Source of the DNA: Thamnaconus septentrionalis
Taxonomy: Eukaryota; Chordata; Actinopteri; Tetraodontiformes; Monacanthidae
Assembly: GCA_009823395.1 (NCBI GenBank)
Contig: CM020509.1
Coordinates: 6,026,001-6,090,000 of the forward strand
Direction of reading: 5' to 3'
DNA: 64,000 nucleotides
The notes under the pieces were generated by a model, which saw only the letters and a list, made by a program, of their open reading frames with translations, ran no database searches and was not told where the DNA came from. Every line of letters starts with the position of its first letter. Position 1 is the stretch's first letter. The position numbers and the translations under genes were made by a program. Shown here piece after piece: positions 27,001 through 39,423 of this stretch.

Positions 27001-30000
27001 AAATATTTCTAATGGTCATTGGTAACAAAGCAGCTCAAACGATGTGAAACACATACTTTTTATAAAGGATAAGGGACAACTATTATTAACTTAACTTATT
27101 TATGGATTTATGACTACGGATTGAGCACTGTACCTGTCAATTGGTCATTTTTTTATGAACCAGCCTATCAGCAGCAAAGTTGAATAAAATATGTATTTTT
27201 TTATTTAAGTACCCATCTTTCATGTGTTTATTATCATTTGCCACATAATTAAAGCAGCCTCATGCTAAATTTAAGAAAAATGTAATAATTATCCCATTAG
27301 TCGACTAATCCTTTCAATAGTCGGTGACTAGTCGACTATTAAAATTGTCGTTAGTTGCAGACCTACCTTCCTCTCACACACAAGCACAAAAGAGTGGAAT
27401 AGAAAAAAGCAGCAAGGGCAGGTAAGCTGCAAAAAACAGAGCTGTCATGTTAACAAAAATGCAGTCAGGAGTCCGAAGAGCAAGACGGATGTGTTTTAAG
27501 GTTGGTCTGTACTGCTACAGCACAGCTGAAGCTGCTGACAGTTTGTACACAAAAGCAAGGTAACAAACCCATAAGCAGATACAGCCGCACCACTATTTCA
27601 AAAGAAAGCCCACCAAAGCATTGCGCTGAGAAACACACTTCCTTCCTGGGAGAAGGTGGTTGTCTAACAGCAGCCGTTGCGGCGAGGTCCATTATTAAAA
27701 ATAAAAAGGTCGATGGAGCCAGGAAAGAGGAGCGGATGGACGGAGGAGGCTTCCTCACATAATGGACTGAATTGCATCCTGCAACAACAAGGAGAAAGGC
27801 GACGTCCTCCGTTGTTGCAAGCAGGCCCTACTAGGTATTGAACCCCCACACCCACCCACGTCGGAAACAAAGGACGGCCCGGAGAGGTCAAAGTAAAAAA
27901 AACAAAAAGAAAAGAAAAATATAGACAGCTGCACAAAATACCAACAGGGTTGGACTGCAGGGTGACGTCACTCCTTGTTACGACACTCCTCAACCACCAA
28001 CAGACGGGGGTGGGGGGAACAATGCAGTGCACAGTGACCACACACAGGGTGGGGTTGGAGAAGACACAAGCATTTCAGCTTTGTCCCTGCAATGCACTGC
28101 TCTGAAGGTCAAAGGTCAGCGATGAACTGAAATGATGCTTCGACAGAGTTGCAACGAGCACCGTGTGTCTAATGATCATCCAATGAATCGCGTAAGATGA
28201 CATACAGTAGTGAAACTATTGTGTGTGTGTGTGTGTGTGTGCGCATTGCATCTATTTTTCTCAGAATGTGCGTGTCCATGCGTGTGGGTCGCCCTGGACG
28301 TTTGGAATGCACGTGGGCAGCAGATCGCTGACATTTTCTTAAACGGCGATGCTGGGATGCCGACTGTGTTTACTTTGGGCCGAGCTTGTTTAGGCCGCCG
28401 CCGTCCGGAAAGATCCAGAAGGCCACGACATCTCACGTCTTCCGTGTCCAGTGACTCAGACACTGGGCATGCTTATCACGCCATTTGTTTTTAATCTTCA
28501 CAGTTCTTCTTTCTCTATTTAGCAGAGCAAACTGTTAAGCCAATTTACTCACTTATGTATCAGAATATATGTTAGAGATAAAAGTATGGGGGTATTATTG
28601 TAGCAAAACTATTTGCAAACACGTATCTGAAATCTCTGTGTGCGTATTTACATTCCTACGTGTAATCAAGGTCTGTGTGTGCGTGTCCACATCTGTGCGC
28701 GCGTACGCGAATATTTGCAAATGCGTATCTCAAATCCGTGTGCGCGAATTAACATTTGTGCATGTAATCAAGATCTGTGTGTGCGTATTCAAATCTGCAT
28801 GTGTGAAATACAAATGGGTAAATGTCTGTCACCCCTCACAACTCCGGTGCGAGTCCTCAATTCGCTGTCTTCACACACGTGACTTTTGCTACACTTCTGC
28901 CGTGGCAGATCCGCAAGCGTGTAGAGTGATTGAGTAGTCTGTAACCTTCTCTGCCCTGGGCGCAGACTCACAGGCTCAATGCTGCAAAAGCAATACAGCC
29001 TTCACACCACTAGTCGGCGCGGAGCGTGGCCCTGTTTGCACTTTGGCCATTTCAAGTGTTTTTCGTGTTCCGATCGGCAAAAATCATACGAAGTAACAAA
29101 GTGAAAACAGTCCAAATCCATATTTTCATCCGATCACTCAAACCACCTCAGGGAGGTGGTTTCAACACTTCGCATCGCATTCCTCACGGACGTGAGGAAT
29201 GTTGCAAAGAATGCAATCTTTGCAACAGATTGCATTCTATTGAAAAGATTGCAACAGAATGCAATCTTTGTCGATTAACGACCGCCTGCTCTGCTCACCT
29301 CTCCCGTGTAAGCGGAAGTACATACTTGTCGCGCCCCACCCCACCCGTCATTATAAAGTTACCAAACAAGGAGCGAAAACAAATCATTTTTGTTGGACTC
29401 TTTTATTAGGATGCTAATAAACTTTATTCCACATTAGCGTATTTTGTCAGTGGAGCAGCGGTCGCAGTTTCCCACATGAGATTAAATGTGCGACGTTGCA
29501 TCCGAAAATTTGCCAGCTACTGTTGATCCGAAAATGAAGTCATCACCACTCTGTCCCACCAGTCGTTACTCCTCGTTCTTTCTGGTTCCGCAGCTATCAG
29601 AGCAGAGACAAATGCTGCAGCCCTCTTTCTTCTCCATGCTGCTCTTTTCTTTAGTCGGCGCTCTAAGAGCATTAATCGGCGTTATCCATAACTTCCGATA
29701 ATACGGACGAGCTGCAGTAGAATTAAAACGAGTGACTTATACATGTTGATCCACTTTTGGGTTGCCCGAAACCGTGAGAATCGTCTTGATATAGCCCACA
29801 GCCAGGAAGTTGATTCTTATTGGTTTTTCAGGGAAAACTAGCCATGGTTTTGCGCCTTGCTGCCCCCAGTGGATAAAAAGGGTTAGCGCTGCAATCTAAA
29901 ATGTTAACATTCGATGTCGCTTTTTCTTCAACTATTACACACTTAACCTTATAGTCCTATTTTGCTGCGCAGGCAACGAAAAATGAAAGCCCGTCTGCAC

Positions 30001-33000
30001 AAAACACAAATATTTTTCTTATTTTCCAGTGCAGCTATATATAATTTGCTTTTTGCGCACAGTTAAGCGTGGCTGCAGGTATATTTGACGTGAGATCTAA
30101 CATCAGGACAAGTAAGACTGAAGACCATCGCCCACGATGACTCCTGTGTCCTGCTAATGGACAGCGGCATGACAAGGACACTTTTTTTATTGCCATAATG
30201 TGTAAGTAGAGCATCTATAGGTTGAGATGGCCTACTCCAGCATATTTAGAAGACAGATTAACCTCCTGTCAAAGCAGAAAGGGGAAAAAAAAAACTCAAG
30301 GGCACGCTGAAGAAATAACTGCGGCGAGAGGAACCTCTTAAACACTTTGGTGTGAATTAACAGCGTTGTCTCGTGTCACCGCAGGTGATTGAGAGCATTT
30401 TGAAATGAAGACATACATTCGTAACCTTTACTTCCTTTGGCACGAAGCATGAGAGAATTATGAGGCGTGATCAGAACAAAAAGCTGTGCTCTCGCAGCCT
30501 GCAGTCTGTCTCACTGTCATTCTTTGGATTTTACTTAAGCGAGTCAGCGAGTATCTTTATTTTTAAATACAGGTACAAGGTAGAATGAACATGAACCCAA
30601 CACAATAGGGAGAGATGGACTGTGCAAGGTTCTAGCCAAGTCGCTAAATATACAGTATTTTTTTGAAAATATAAATACAGTTTTTCATTGTGAAATTTAG
30701 GTTCTCAGGAAAAATCGCCACTTATCAATTAATCGTTAATCGATCGATAAGGTCAATCAACTAACGATTAATGAATTCATTGATAACTTGCGTCCGTAGT
30801 TTACACACACTGACACACACAATGACTACAGGTGTGACTACTGATGTGTGCAGCATTGCTGTGTGACTATCCAACGCTGTATTAAGCAAGAAAGGTCATG
30901 AAAGTTGACTGTTGTGAGTTCTGGTGGGAGGCCATTCTACTGTTTTATTGCTGTGAACACAGTTAACACTTGAGGGTTTTTTTTCCCATGGCCCAATGTG
31001 GAACATAAGGGATAAATGGAATATGATTTCTATCCCTCCCCCCATGTGTTTAACATGTAAACATTGCATAAACACAAACTACTGATGTAACAAAACTGAT
31101 GCAAAGATAAAGAAACAGGTGAGGCAAGAGGGCTGGCTCTGTGAAAGTAGGTTGAGGGGGGCAGGTGGAAATCTACAGCACCTGAGGACCTTCGGGAGGA
31201 GAAGCACGGGCTAGTCACAGAGTCGGCAGCTTTCTTGCTTCCTATGGCGACAGATGTCCGCCTCTCTCATTTACTGCTGAGAGTGCCGCAAAATATTGGC
31301 AATCAGCAATAAAATACGCAAGCGTGCAGCCAGGTAAAAAATGCGCCAGCTGCTTGCTGAACTAGTTAAGGCATCTCTGGCATGTCCCCTCCCAGTTCGC
31401 CTTTTTGACAGCTCTTCCGAAATGGAAGGGGGTCAAATTCATGCGGTGTATTGAAGCCTGCAATGGTGCTTTCTGATTTCCAATATTGTTTCTAGACCAC
31501 ATTCCAACACGAAATGGAACTGATGGGTATCGACTAGGTACTCAACCAAGGTACTCCTTTTTTTATTTCTTATTATTTTATATTTACATTTTTGGCCATA
31601 GCCAAATGAACAAAGCAAAACAAATAAAACAATAACTACATAAACAAAACACTAAACTGGGAAATAATTAAACTAAACAAACAACCAAAGAAAACACAAA
31701 AGAACTCCAAATTAAACAAATGTCTAATAATATAATCAAAGATAAATATAACTTAAAATTAGTGAACAAGATTAACAAATAAATTGCTTCCACATCATTA
31801 ATAAAGTTTCTATCTATCTATCTATCTATCCAACCAATTTAGTTCCACTGCACAACACACTCTAATAGGGATGTTGTTTCTACACACTCCTCCCTCCCTC
31901 CCTCGCCAACTGTCAGTGTTGTGTAAAGCTGCGGGACAACCTGCCGGGGGAACCTGGATCTGTATTAGCTGGATCCAGGAGATTTCACCCATTACGTAAT
32001 CCTGAGTTGGCAGTCTGAGGATGAGTCTGCACGCCTCGGCCAATAAGCCGGAGTCCCAGAGCACGCCGCCGTCTGACTTGCAGCCTCGTGTTTACGGTCT
32101 CGCGACGCCGCGTATGCATAATGAATGTGTGAACACCGACGGTCCGCCCCGGTTAGCGCAGGGTGTGTACAGCCGACTGTATCGATAGCAACAAAGATGC
32201 AGGATGTGTAGCGCTGTAGCCACTCGATGAGACTAGCAGGATGCGCTGTGAGTAAAACTGAGGCTACAGGCCGCCATTAGGTGGGCAACCACACGTCACC
32301 ATGTTAGCAACGCAGCCACCCGCGGCACCTATTGTGAGTGACATAGTTTTAGGTTTTGAAATAATTGTGTCCTTCTCGGATTGGGTTTATCAGGTCCATC
32401 TCTGTTGCTGCACGTCGACGGAGAAGTCGTTGATTCTGGAAAAATTATTCAGCCGCTTCAGTGCTCCGGGAAGATCTCGAGCCACATTTATCGAAGATAA
32501 GAACCTCTCACGAGTCAGCAGAGCAGAGAGCGGGTTTCACCACCAGCCGCTGCGTGACTGTTGCACATCTAATCACTCATCTTCCAATACAGTTTCCCCC
32601 ATACGGATGACAAAAACCAATAGTGGAAAAACGAGGCTGCACAACGTATCTGAATCCAACACAACGCCGATGCATAATTTACATGTTACATAAACTGCAA
32701 TAAGTTGTGTTCAATACAGCAAACTCGGCAGCGATCCATTCCAAGTCGATATATCACATGTGGTGAGACGGTTTTCTTTTAATAAGATCAGATTTTACCA
32801 ATGGGATGTTAACTGAAGAACTCTGTCTCTTATAAAACTAGACTGGAAATGCTGATTCCCTTCATTTCTGGATAATCATTCTCCAAGGTCTATACCATGG
32901 GCAAAAAAAAGACATTAGCACTGTTCTTTTTAAACGTTATTGTTATGTGAAAGCCATATTATGTTTGTATTATGTATGTTACGTCACATCACCAATGCAA

Positions 33001-34974
33001 CATTCAGCGTGCTGATCCTATATTGCATGTTTTCCTCATGTCGTGCAGCCCATAATGGGAAGCGTGCAGGTCAAGCAGAAGTCCTGGGGCTGCAGCAGAT
33101 GTAATGTAATTAACCGCCGCCCAGAAAAGACGCTATTGCAATGGGTGAGAGGTGATGTGGGATAATCTGCAAAGAGAGGCTTCGACATGCAAGTGGAGCA
33201 GTATAGACCGCGACAAGGAAATAGCTTTGCTGTATTATTATATTCCCCTCTATCAAAGCAACCCGGCTTTTCCTTGACAGCCTGATGAAATCAGATAGTT
33301 GGAAGAACCGGAGCACGGCGCACGCCCCGAGCAGACCCCGATCCCCGGAAAAGCCAGGCCGCATCTTCATCCCGCCGCCTGACCCCGACCAGCACGAGAG
33401 GGGGAGCAGCCCGCGGAAACATCAAGTCTGAGGTGCCTCTGAGTCTGCACGGTCGCGTCCCATCAGCGTCACGTGTGGCCGCTGTTGTTCAAATAGGCTG
33501 TGACCCGGTCTCGACCAGGCTTTACCACAAATCTTTGCCTGACGTCAATGTATCATACATTCATGACACACTTAATAAATTCAAGTATCAGCCTGGAAAA
33601 TGTCAATCGATGGCAAATAATGTTTTAAAATTATTCAAAGGACTTCATTACATCCTCCAGGCAAAGTCTCTCTAAAGTGCATCAGACAAATGGAATATCT
33701 AATGATGGCAAAGTGATCTAGCGTGACTAAGCTTGCTTACGATTTAGAAAACTTAACAGGGGAAAACGAGAGCACAAATGTCTGCCAAGAAACGCAGTTC
33801 TGCCGAAGCAAGAATTATGCCTGTGTCAATAACATGGCAGAAACAAGCAGAGCCTGGCGTTATCTGCAGATCAATGACAAAATAACTTTCCAAGAATCTT
33901 GAGCGCAATATTCTCCAGTACAAAGCAAAAAAAAGAGCTGATTCTGAGTCCTCTAATCAGCGGAACAAATGAAGGAATCTAATTATGCCTAATGAGCTAT
34001 TAACAACCAATAATCCATAAATCACAGGACGAAGAAGACATTTTCAGCACATTGCAGAAAAATGATCGGCTATGCAGCTGTTTGTCTCTGCAGGTGACAA
34101 AGCAGTGGTGACATTTGAAGCGATGTCCAAAAACAACAACTTAAAACTTCAGAATGTTGCAGCTCAGGTTCTTACCAGAACAAAGAGAACAGAGAAAATG
34201 ACTCCAGTTCAGAAGACTCACACAGTCTCCTTGACTTGAATGGTTTAGGTGCAGAAAACATAAATGAACTGCTAATAGAATATAAACCGAGTAGGACTCT
34301 AAGATCTGTAGACTGATGTCAGACAGTGGAGCCCAGAGTTCAAACTAAACATGGTGAAGCAGCATTTAGCTCTCTTATGCTTATAACTGAGTGCTTTTGT
34401 TCATCTTATTATTTCATTATCTTTTTATTTCTATTCTCCTTTATTACTACTCTATTTATGCATTTTAATCTGTCTTTTTTTCTCAGAATTTTGTCTAAAT
34501 GTTTAAATGCTTTTAAAATGTTTGAACTTTTAATCATGTAATGCACATTGGGGTGCCTTGTGTCTGAAATGTGCTATATAAATAAAGAAAGCTGCCTTGC
34601 CTTTTTATTCAGCAGCAAGGCTGAAAAAGTCTTGGCTGAAGGAGAGACATTGCAGAAGTGAAACAGGAAACAGTTGTGGAAGATTATCAAAACAGAAAGA
34701 CTGGAAAGTAAACAATATGGGCTAAAAATGAAATATGCATGGTTTATCTTGGCAATAACACATTTGTTGTTATTCAGTCGTACGAAGCAAAGTTTAGCGT
34801 AACCACACGCAGCAAGCAAACAGACTCGGAACGCCTCGCTATGGACGAACGAACCCGCCTGAGATCCATGTGAAGATCCTGGGAGACGCCGTCCAACGGC
34901 GCCCGAGAGATTAAAAAACTCCAAAGATTCCAAGCAGGTCGCAAGATAATGAAGAGAGGCGAAGTGCGTGTGCG

Positions 34975-35008
<34 letters not shown>

Positions 35009-37235
35009 CAGTGATTCAGCAAGGTGAGGAAAAGTGCAGAACTACTCCCTAAAGGGTATGTATGGAATCTCTGCAACTTAAATCAGTTTCCTACCACGGC
35101 ACATAACATAATTACGTACCAACACTGTCGTCCTATCTGAGCGATGCCTGTAATCTTCAATGATGCACGTTGCAAGAAAATGGATACGTGCAACAGTGTT
35201 AAAGGGACACGGTCCCCCTGCTTTTGTCAGTCTGTGTACACTTATATGTTGCTGCATGTTGCATGATGTTGATGCTGATTTCCAATATTGTTGCTAGACC
35301 ACCTTAACAATACAACTTGGAACAAAAGGGGATTAGTAGACTAGGTACTCTACCGACTCAGCAAAATGCAACTTATTCTGTTATCTCTTATCCCGTTTGC
35401 TGCTGATGCATTTTCCACATCCTCATTAGTGTTTAAAACTGCACTAATGCCATTTATTATATCGTGGCACAGCAAAAAACGATGTCAACGTCCACGGAAA
35501 TCTTTTAGCCACAACAGCAGTCTACAGTGCACAACTCTTGCTGAACCATGCCGGGGTACAGCTTGCCATTGGGTGATCTCACAACAGGCTCGTCTGCACC
35601 TTAGACAGTCTCATTCATTCAAAGTGACTCAGAATCAAATTCAATCTTCAGAGGCAAAGGACGTGCACGCTTCCCTCACAGCTTTGCATCCCTCATCCTC
35701 AAGGCAGAGACTAAAATTCAGGGTGAAAAGAACGAGCGAGAGAAACAGACGCAATTTCAGGGAACTGTCTTGTGTCTGTTTTAAAAAGATACCCTTTTCT
35801 TTAGCTGAGGAGTTAGCCTATGCATAAAGTTCCTTGAGGGCTGCTCAAAGATACATGTCTGCGCTTTCAGCCGTAAATCCGTCAGGAAGCTGTCAAAGGG
35901 CTCATGTTGCCGCTGTGTGCGAGATCGAAACACGTACCTCTCGTACGTCTCGTTCTCCTTCTGAGAACAGCGGGCATGAAATTTACTCAGCACCGCCTCC
36001 AACTTCTCATCATCTCCAGGACTGTCAAACACGAATGTGTTACATACTTCTATGGCCTGTGACCCTGCGATCGTTAGCAGCAGCGCTACCTTCCTTGCCT
36101 CCGGCTTGGTCTCAAGTCCCCAAGCCGCGACATACAGGTGGAACTGCTGTTTGAAGGTGCGCCAGTTTCTGTCGACATTTCCCGTGAGTTTCAGGCTTTC
36201 CGGTGGTTTCAACTCCATGTCGTCCTCAACCATTTACTCCTGCTGCCATGTCATCTTCGTGTTTCAATGAGGAAACCAAGTTGGAAGTCAGTCGTAGTTT
36301 TAATCAAACATCAAGTACAAAGCACAGCTGCCACTGCAGTCGTGCGCTTTTTATACTGAGTGATACGATGACTACCAAAAGGTTATGCCACCCAGTGGTC
36401 AATACTTAGCATAAAACACAATCACAACAGGCCGGTGATTATTTGGAATTTATCTTCAGCAGAATTATTGCCCTCAGACATAACCAGCTGCACTCAGCAA
36501 TTTCATATCAGACAAGGACCTCCACTAACGGCAACTCTGAGAAAAAGGGAGAAAAAAAATGCTATTACTGAATGTCGACACATATTTACAAGCGTGTCGC
36601 AATTCTGCCAGTGTGTCAGTGCACTTTTATGGGCCATGGTCAGAGGCGGGGAGCCCACTGCGGTGGCAGCGAAATGAGGTGTGAGCATAAATGAACTTTG
36701 TCCCACTTGAACACGGTGGCGGCGGCGGCTTGTCGAGTGCTGAAATGAAATAAAATCGCGCTGCCTTGCGATACAAAAAGCCTTTTAACAAGCTGCTGAA
36801 TAGGGTCTTGACTTGAATGTGACTTCCGAATATGATGTCGCCATCTGAAAATGACCTAATGTAAGATTGTTTAGTTTTAGATCATAGAGGAAATTCTTAA
36901 ACGAGGATGCGGGTTAAAGGTCTGGATGGAAATAGAAAGTAACTATTAAAAGGAATGTGTGCGTTATGAGGAAGCAGCCTGCTAAATGGCAACTCAACCT
37001 CTTCCTTCACTTTTTATTTAGACACTTCAAATCACTATCACCTGTCACCTTCTATTTCCCTCTCTTTTCCGCTCCACCCCTCGGCCTCGACCCGAGAAAA
37101 AAAAAAAAAAAAAAAAAAACATGTCACGCTCAGTCAGCTGCTGACTGGATGCTAACAAACAGCCCATCAAATCCCATTTTCTGCGGCTGCTGCTTCTATC
37201 AGCTGTGCATTTGGCCAGCCCGACATCCTCCCCTG

Positions 37236-37276
<41 letters not shown>

Positions 37277-39423
37277 GCAGCATCAGAGGGAAGTCAGCAC
37301 AGATCAGCCGCACTGTGATTGGCCGGCGCTCTGTCAGCAGACATCAGAAGATGAACGTTATTGGTCAGCTGTCAGTACCAGGGTGAGGACAGCTCCTACA
37401 CACTGCTACCATGCTTTGCCTTTCGCCCTCTATCTTTCTCTCTTTCACTCTTACACACGCACGGACGCAAGCTTCAGCGCGGAGGCTCAGCTCATATTTT
37501 TGCTCTAAATCTGTAAGAACGTGACTCTTTTCTGCAGAAATCATGGAGACAAAATGTTAGGAAAGGGCACCAAATACCTCCACTCTACCTCTTCATTTTT
37601 GAACAAAGCTCCTGCTGCTGAATACTTAACAAAGGCCCGGCGTTAACTTCACAAACGACTCATTCTATTTCGTCCTACTCGAGCTGGCACGGACCTGGAC
37701 AACAGTGACCCGCCAGTGACTTTAACAGATCGAGTGGCTAAACCGCAGCAGCACGCGACCTACATATACGGTGAACGCATCACAGCACAGACATTCGCAA
37801 AGCAATATTTACTTAATCCCCCGCAGCGCCAATGAGATATCGGTGTAAAGTTGAAGCCGGCAGACACCTCCTTTGGCAAACAAGAGGTAATCCACCTCTG
37901 TGTTTTATACAGGTCAGAGGTCAGTTTGTCTTTTCCTCCCACGGCAGTTTATTTAAGGGCCTGTGTGCAGAAAAAATAGCGGCATCTAATGATAAGAAAG
38001 CGTACTGTAAACAACGTTCGTACTGTAAACAACGTTCGTACTGTAAACAGTGTTAGTGTTAATCTCATTTCTCTCTCATGGTCCACTTAAATCTCACATT
38101 GTATGCATTCCAGCTGTGACTTCAGGGTGAAAATAACAAAACTCCTGAGCATCTTCTGGGCTACTGCAGAAACATGGAGGACAAACACCCTCGCTATGCA
38201 AACAGAAACCCATATGACTAGTAAATAACAATGCAAGAGTTATTCTTTTTTAAGCGACGTCCATTCCGCCCCCAAAAGAATGCTGAACATGTGGACTGAC
38301 AGTCAAGTTTCACAGGTTTGTGGCTAGTGAGTTGAGTAAGTGATCAGTTTTTCTGACATTCCAGAGGCAAAAAAAAAAAAAAAGTCTGCCGTAATCCGTT
38401 TGGTGTTTGGGGTAACTGATGTTTGCAATGGATGAGCAAAACATCAACTGGTTCAGTAAGTGTAATACGTGGACGGAAATGAACACAGTTGATGTATTAT
38501 AGCAAATAAACACAAAAAAAAACATTTCCAGTCGGTTTAATGTGTGGATTCAGTCCTTATTTCTTCCACACATTTCTTCTGCAAACAGCACGTTGTTATT
38601 TATTGAAGTCCGATATGTGCAGATGGTAAATTTGTTCACAAACACGTTTAGCAAAGAACCCATCATTTGCTTCAGACACACTCAAAAATAACGAGACGTG
38701 CCCAAATCCCCACATGGTGATTTGAGCGCTTTTCCTGCATAATTCATCAACATATGTTCTTCGAAACGCAAACGAGCCTGCGTTCACCCGGGGGGGAAAC
38801 CGAGGGACCACCTGTACGGAGGTGGGAGCGGTGAGTCTGGCACAGTTGAACTGGCGAGAACAAGCAGCGAGGACAGGCTGGGGCTCCCTGTGCCATTAGG
38901 CCGAGGGCTCTCTAAACGGATGAGGCACGGATGACCTTAGCAATCGTATCTCGGTAACTGATGCCGGAAGGATGAATCACAGGAAATCAAGGACAAATCC
39001 GGAGGGTTAAAATATGGTGGGGGAAGGGGGGGGAGACAGAAACGCATTGTGCGATAAAATACAGCGACCGCAGCAGGACGGGTGTATGTGTCCATACATT
39101 AATGGTATACATTATTATTTTTCATCGCAGCGCGGGCAGCGGTTTGCATCCGCGGAAGCTGATATAACGGGAAGCGGCGAGGGTTTTTAATCCCTGTGAG
39201 AAAGGCTGCTCTGTGCATGTGTTAGCGATGCAGCCTCCGGGTCGGCACGTACACACTGCGCCGCTATTCTCGGACGACCAGGGTTGAGGGGGGAGTCTGT
39301 TGAGAATGCTGCTGTGGAGCCGGTCGGATTGTGACCTTACCAGTTCTCCTGCATCCATCGGATGGCTTCATCCTCGTTGAACTGCCGCTCGAACTCGTAC
39401 TCTTGCAGGGCTAGCACCGACAT
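24037..39423 (-). CDS. elovl6: ELOVL6, very-long-chain fatty-acid elongase 6
   Basis: Exons on the - strand: 39341-39423, 25262-25393, 24682-24833 and 24037-24482, with phases 2, 2 and 1. They total 813 bases and code for 270 aa (human 265). The start [20 protein letters not shown] and the body ([27 protein letters not shown]) match ELOVL6 closely. The catalytic histidine box HWYHH is at residues 139-143, and several membrane helices follow. The enzyme works in the ER membrane, condensing malonyl-CoA with C12-C16 acyl-CoA to lengthen palmitate to stearate. The C-terminus ends AAAAKKSE, a KKxx ER-retrieval signal. The first intron is 13.9 kb and carries most of the local transposon debris. The gene converges with egf and runs in the same direction as pitx2. 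Confidence 0.97.
25081..25100. repeat. (ATTC)n short tandem repeat in elovl6 intron 2
   Basis: Five or so tandem ATTC units, on a site with no other features. Confidence 0.8.
26180..26625 (+). mobile_element. 3' end relic of a non-LTR retrotransposon (LINE), Rex1/CR1-like
   Basis: A short open stretch (about 26184-26390) codes for the C-terminal end typical of fish LINE reverse-transcriptase proteins ([20 protein letters not shown] ... PSTIRLYNR). It is followed by a non-coding tail with the usual ending: GAATTTCTCCTACGGGAAATGAATAAAGTAT and then a (TCTA)n run. Only the last part of the element remains and the upstream portion is absent, a standard 5'-truncated dead copy. Confidence 0.75.
27291..27365. 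mobile_element. DNA-transposon end-like repeat (TAGTCGACTA-type)
   Basis: The stretch has nested TAGTCGACTA palindromes and ends GTTAGTTGCAGACCTA, close to the repeat-end wording GTTGCAGCCCTA that recurs in fish genomes, possibly hAT-derived. Only one end was recognised. Confidence 0.45.
28220..28241. repeat. (GT)n microsatellite
   Basis: A short pure GT run in elovl6 intron 1. The following 28.6-28.8 kb contains loosely repeated GTGTGCG.AT phrases, a degenerate extension of low complexity. Confidence 0.85.
29178..29269. repeat. Three adjacent perfect inverted repeats (hairpin cluster)
   Basis: Hairpin 1 has 11-base arms 29178-29188 / 29191-29201 (CATTCCTCACG, 2-base loop). Hairpin 2 has 10-base arms 29209-29218 / 29228-29237 (GAATGCAATC). 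Hairpin 3 has 10-base arms 29244-29253 / 29260-29269 (AAAGATTGCA). Arms 2 and 3 share the word TGCAATC. Confidence 0.8.
29859..29872 (-). promoter_or_regulatory. CTCF-like motif
   Basis: On the - strand the sequence reads CCACTGGGGGCAGC, 13 of 14 to the CTCF core consensus. It is in elovl6 intron 1. Motif only. Confidence 0.35.
30724..30785. mobile_element. AATCGATTAATCG-type repeat end
   Basis: Dense AATCGATCGAT/CTAACGATTAAT words, similar to the transposon-end-like sequence at 27.3 kb. It is probably a decayed terminal fragment. Confidence 0.35.
31471..31557 (+). repeat. Dispersed repeat, copy 1
   Basis: It shares TGATTTCCAATATTGTT and CTAGACCAC (one mismatch between them), then GACTAGGTACTC at similar spacing, with 35272-35360. 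An unnamed repeat family; the two copies are 3.8 kb apart in the same orientation. Confidence 0.65.
31800..31832 (+). repeat. (TCTA)n tract after AATAAAG
   Basis: The sequence ATAAAGTTTCTATCTATC resembles the 3' tail of the LINE relic at 26.6 kb. It may be the end of another, otherwise unrecognisable, copy. Confidence 0.5.
35272..35360 (+). repeat. Dispersed repeat, copy 2
   Basis: Partner of 31471-31557: both begin with the TGATTTCCAATATTGTT word, run into CTAGACCAC and share GACTAGGTACTC or CTAGGTACTC downstream. Confidence 0.65.
35781..36233 (-). mobile_element. Ty3/gypsy-type retrotransposon gag fragment
   Basis: An open frame of 150 codons on the - strand has the typical fish Gypsy gag N-terminus: the [15 protein letters not shown] start, a [10 protein letters not shown] stretch, an AIEVCNTF stretch, and a YVFRSRTQ region near [17 protein letters not shown]. 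Similarity stops near 35840, and no capsid end, zinc knuckle, protease or polymerase follows. It is therefore a truncated relic inside elovl6 intron 1, in the same direction as elovl6. Confidence 0.7.
36234..36432 (-). mobile_element. Possible LTR/leader of the gypsy fragment
   Basis: Immediately upstream of the gag start on the - strand is a stretch beginning TGTTGTGATTGTG, with a TATA-like GTATAAAAAG and an ATTAAAAC word, the build of a short LTR. A second LTR copy downstream was not found, so the boundaries are guesses. Confidence 0.35.
37240..37275. repeat. (CAG)n trinucleotide repeat
   Basis: About twelve CAG units, non-coding here (elovl6 intron 1). A 23-base poly-A run lies about 130 bases before it. 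Confidence 0.9.
38001..38054. repeat. 18-bp tandem repeat x3 carrying forkhead sites
   Basis: Three head-to-tail copies of an 18-base unit beginning CGTACTGTAAACAACGTT; the third copy has two changes. Each copy contains TGTAAACA, a full forkhead-factor consensus, at 38006, 38024 and 38042. It lies 1.3 kb inside elovl6 intron 1. Confidence 0.85.

Larger units (their letters stand above)
25394..39340. other. elovl6 intron 1 (13.9 kb): repeats and non-coding sequence
   Basis: No additional host exon was recognised. Contents are a LINE 3' relic (about 26.2-26.6 kb), DNA-transposon end-like sequences (27.3 and 30.7 kb), a hairpin cluster (29.2 kb), a dispersed repeat pair (31.5 and 35.3 kb), a Ty3/gypsy fragment (35.8-36.4 kb), a CAG repeat (37.2 kb) and a forkhead-site tandem array (38.0 kb). 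The rest shows nothing I can name. Confidence 0.6.

Noticed and set aside
35366..35827. 153-codon + strand open frame beside the gypsy fragment
   Set aside because: No recognisable protein; it partly overlaps the antisense of the gag fragment.
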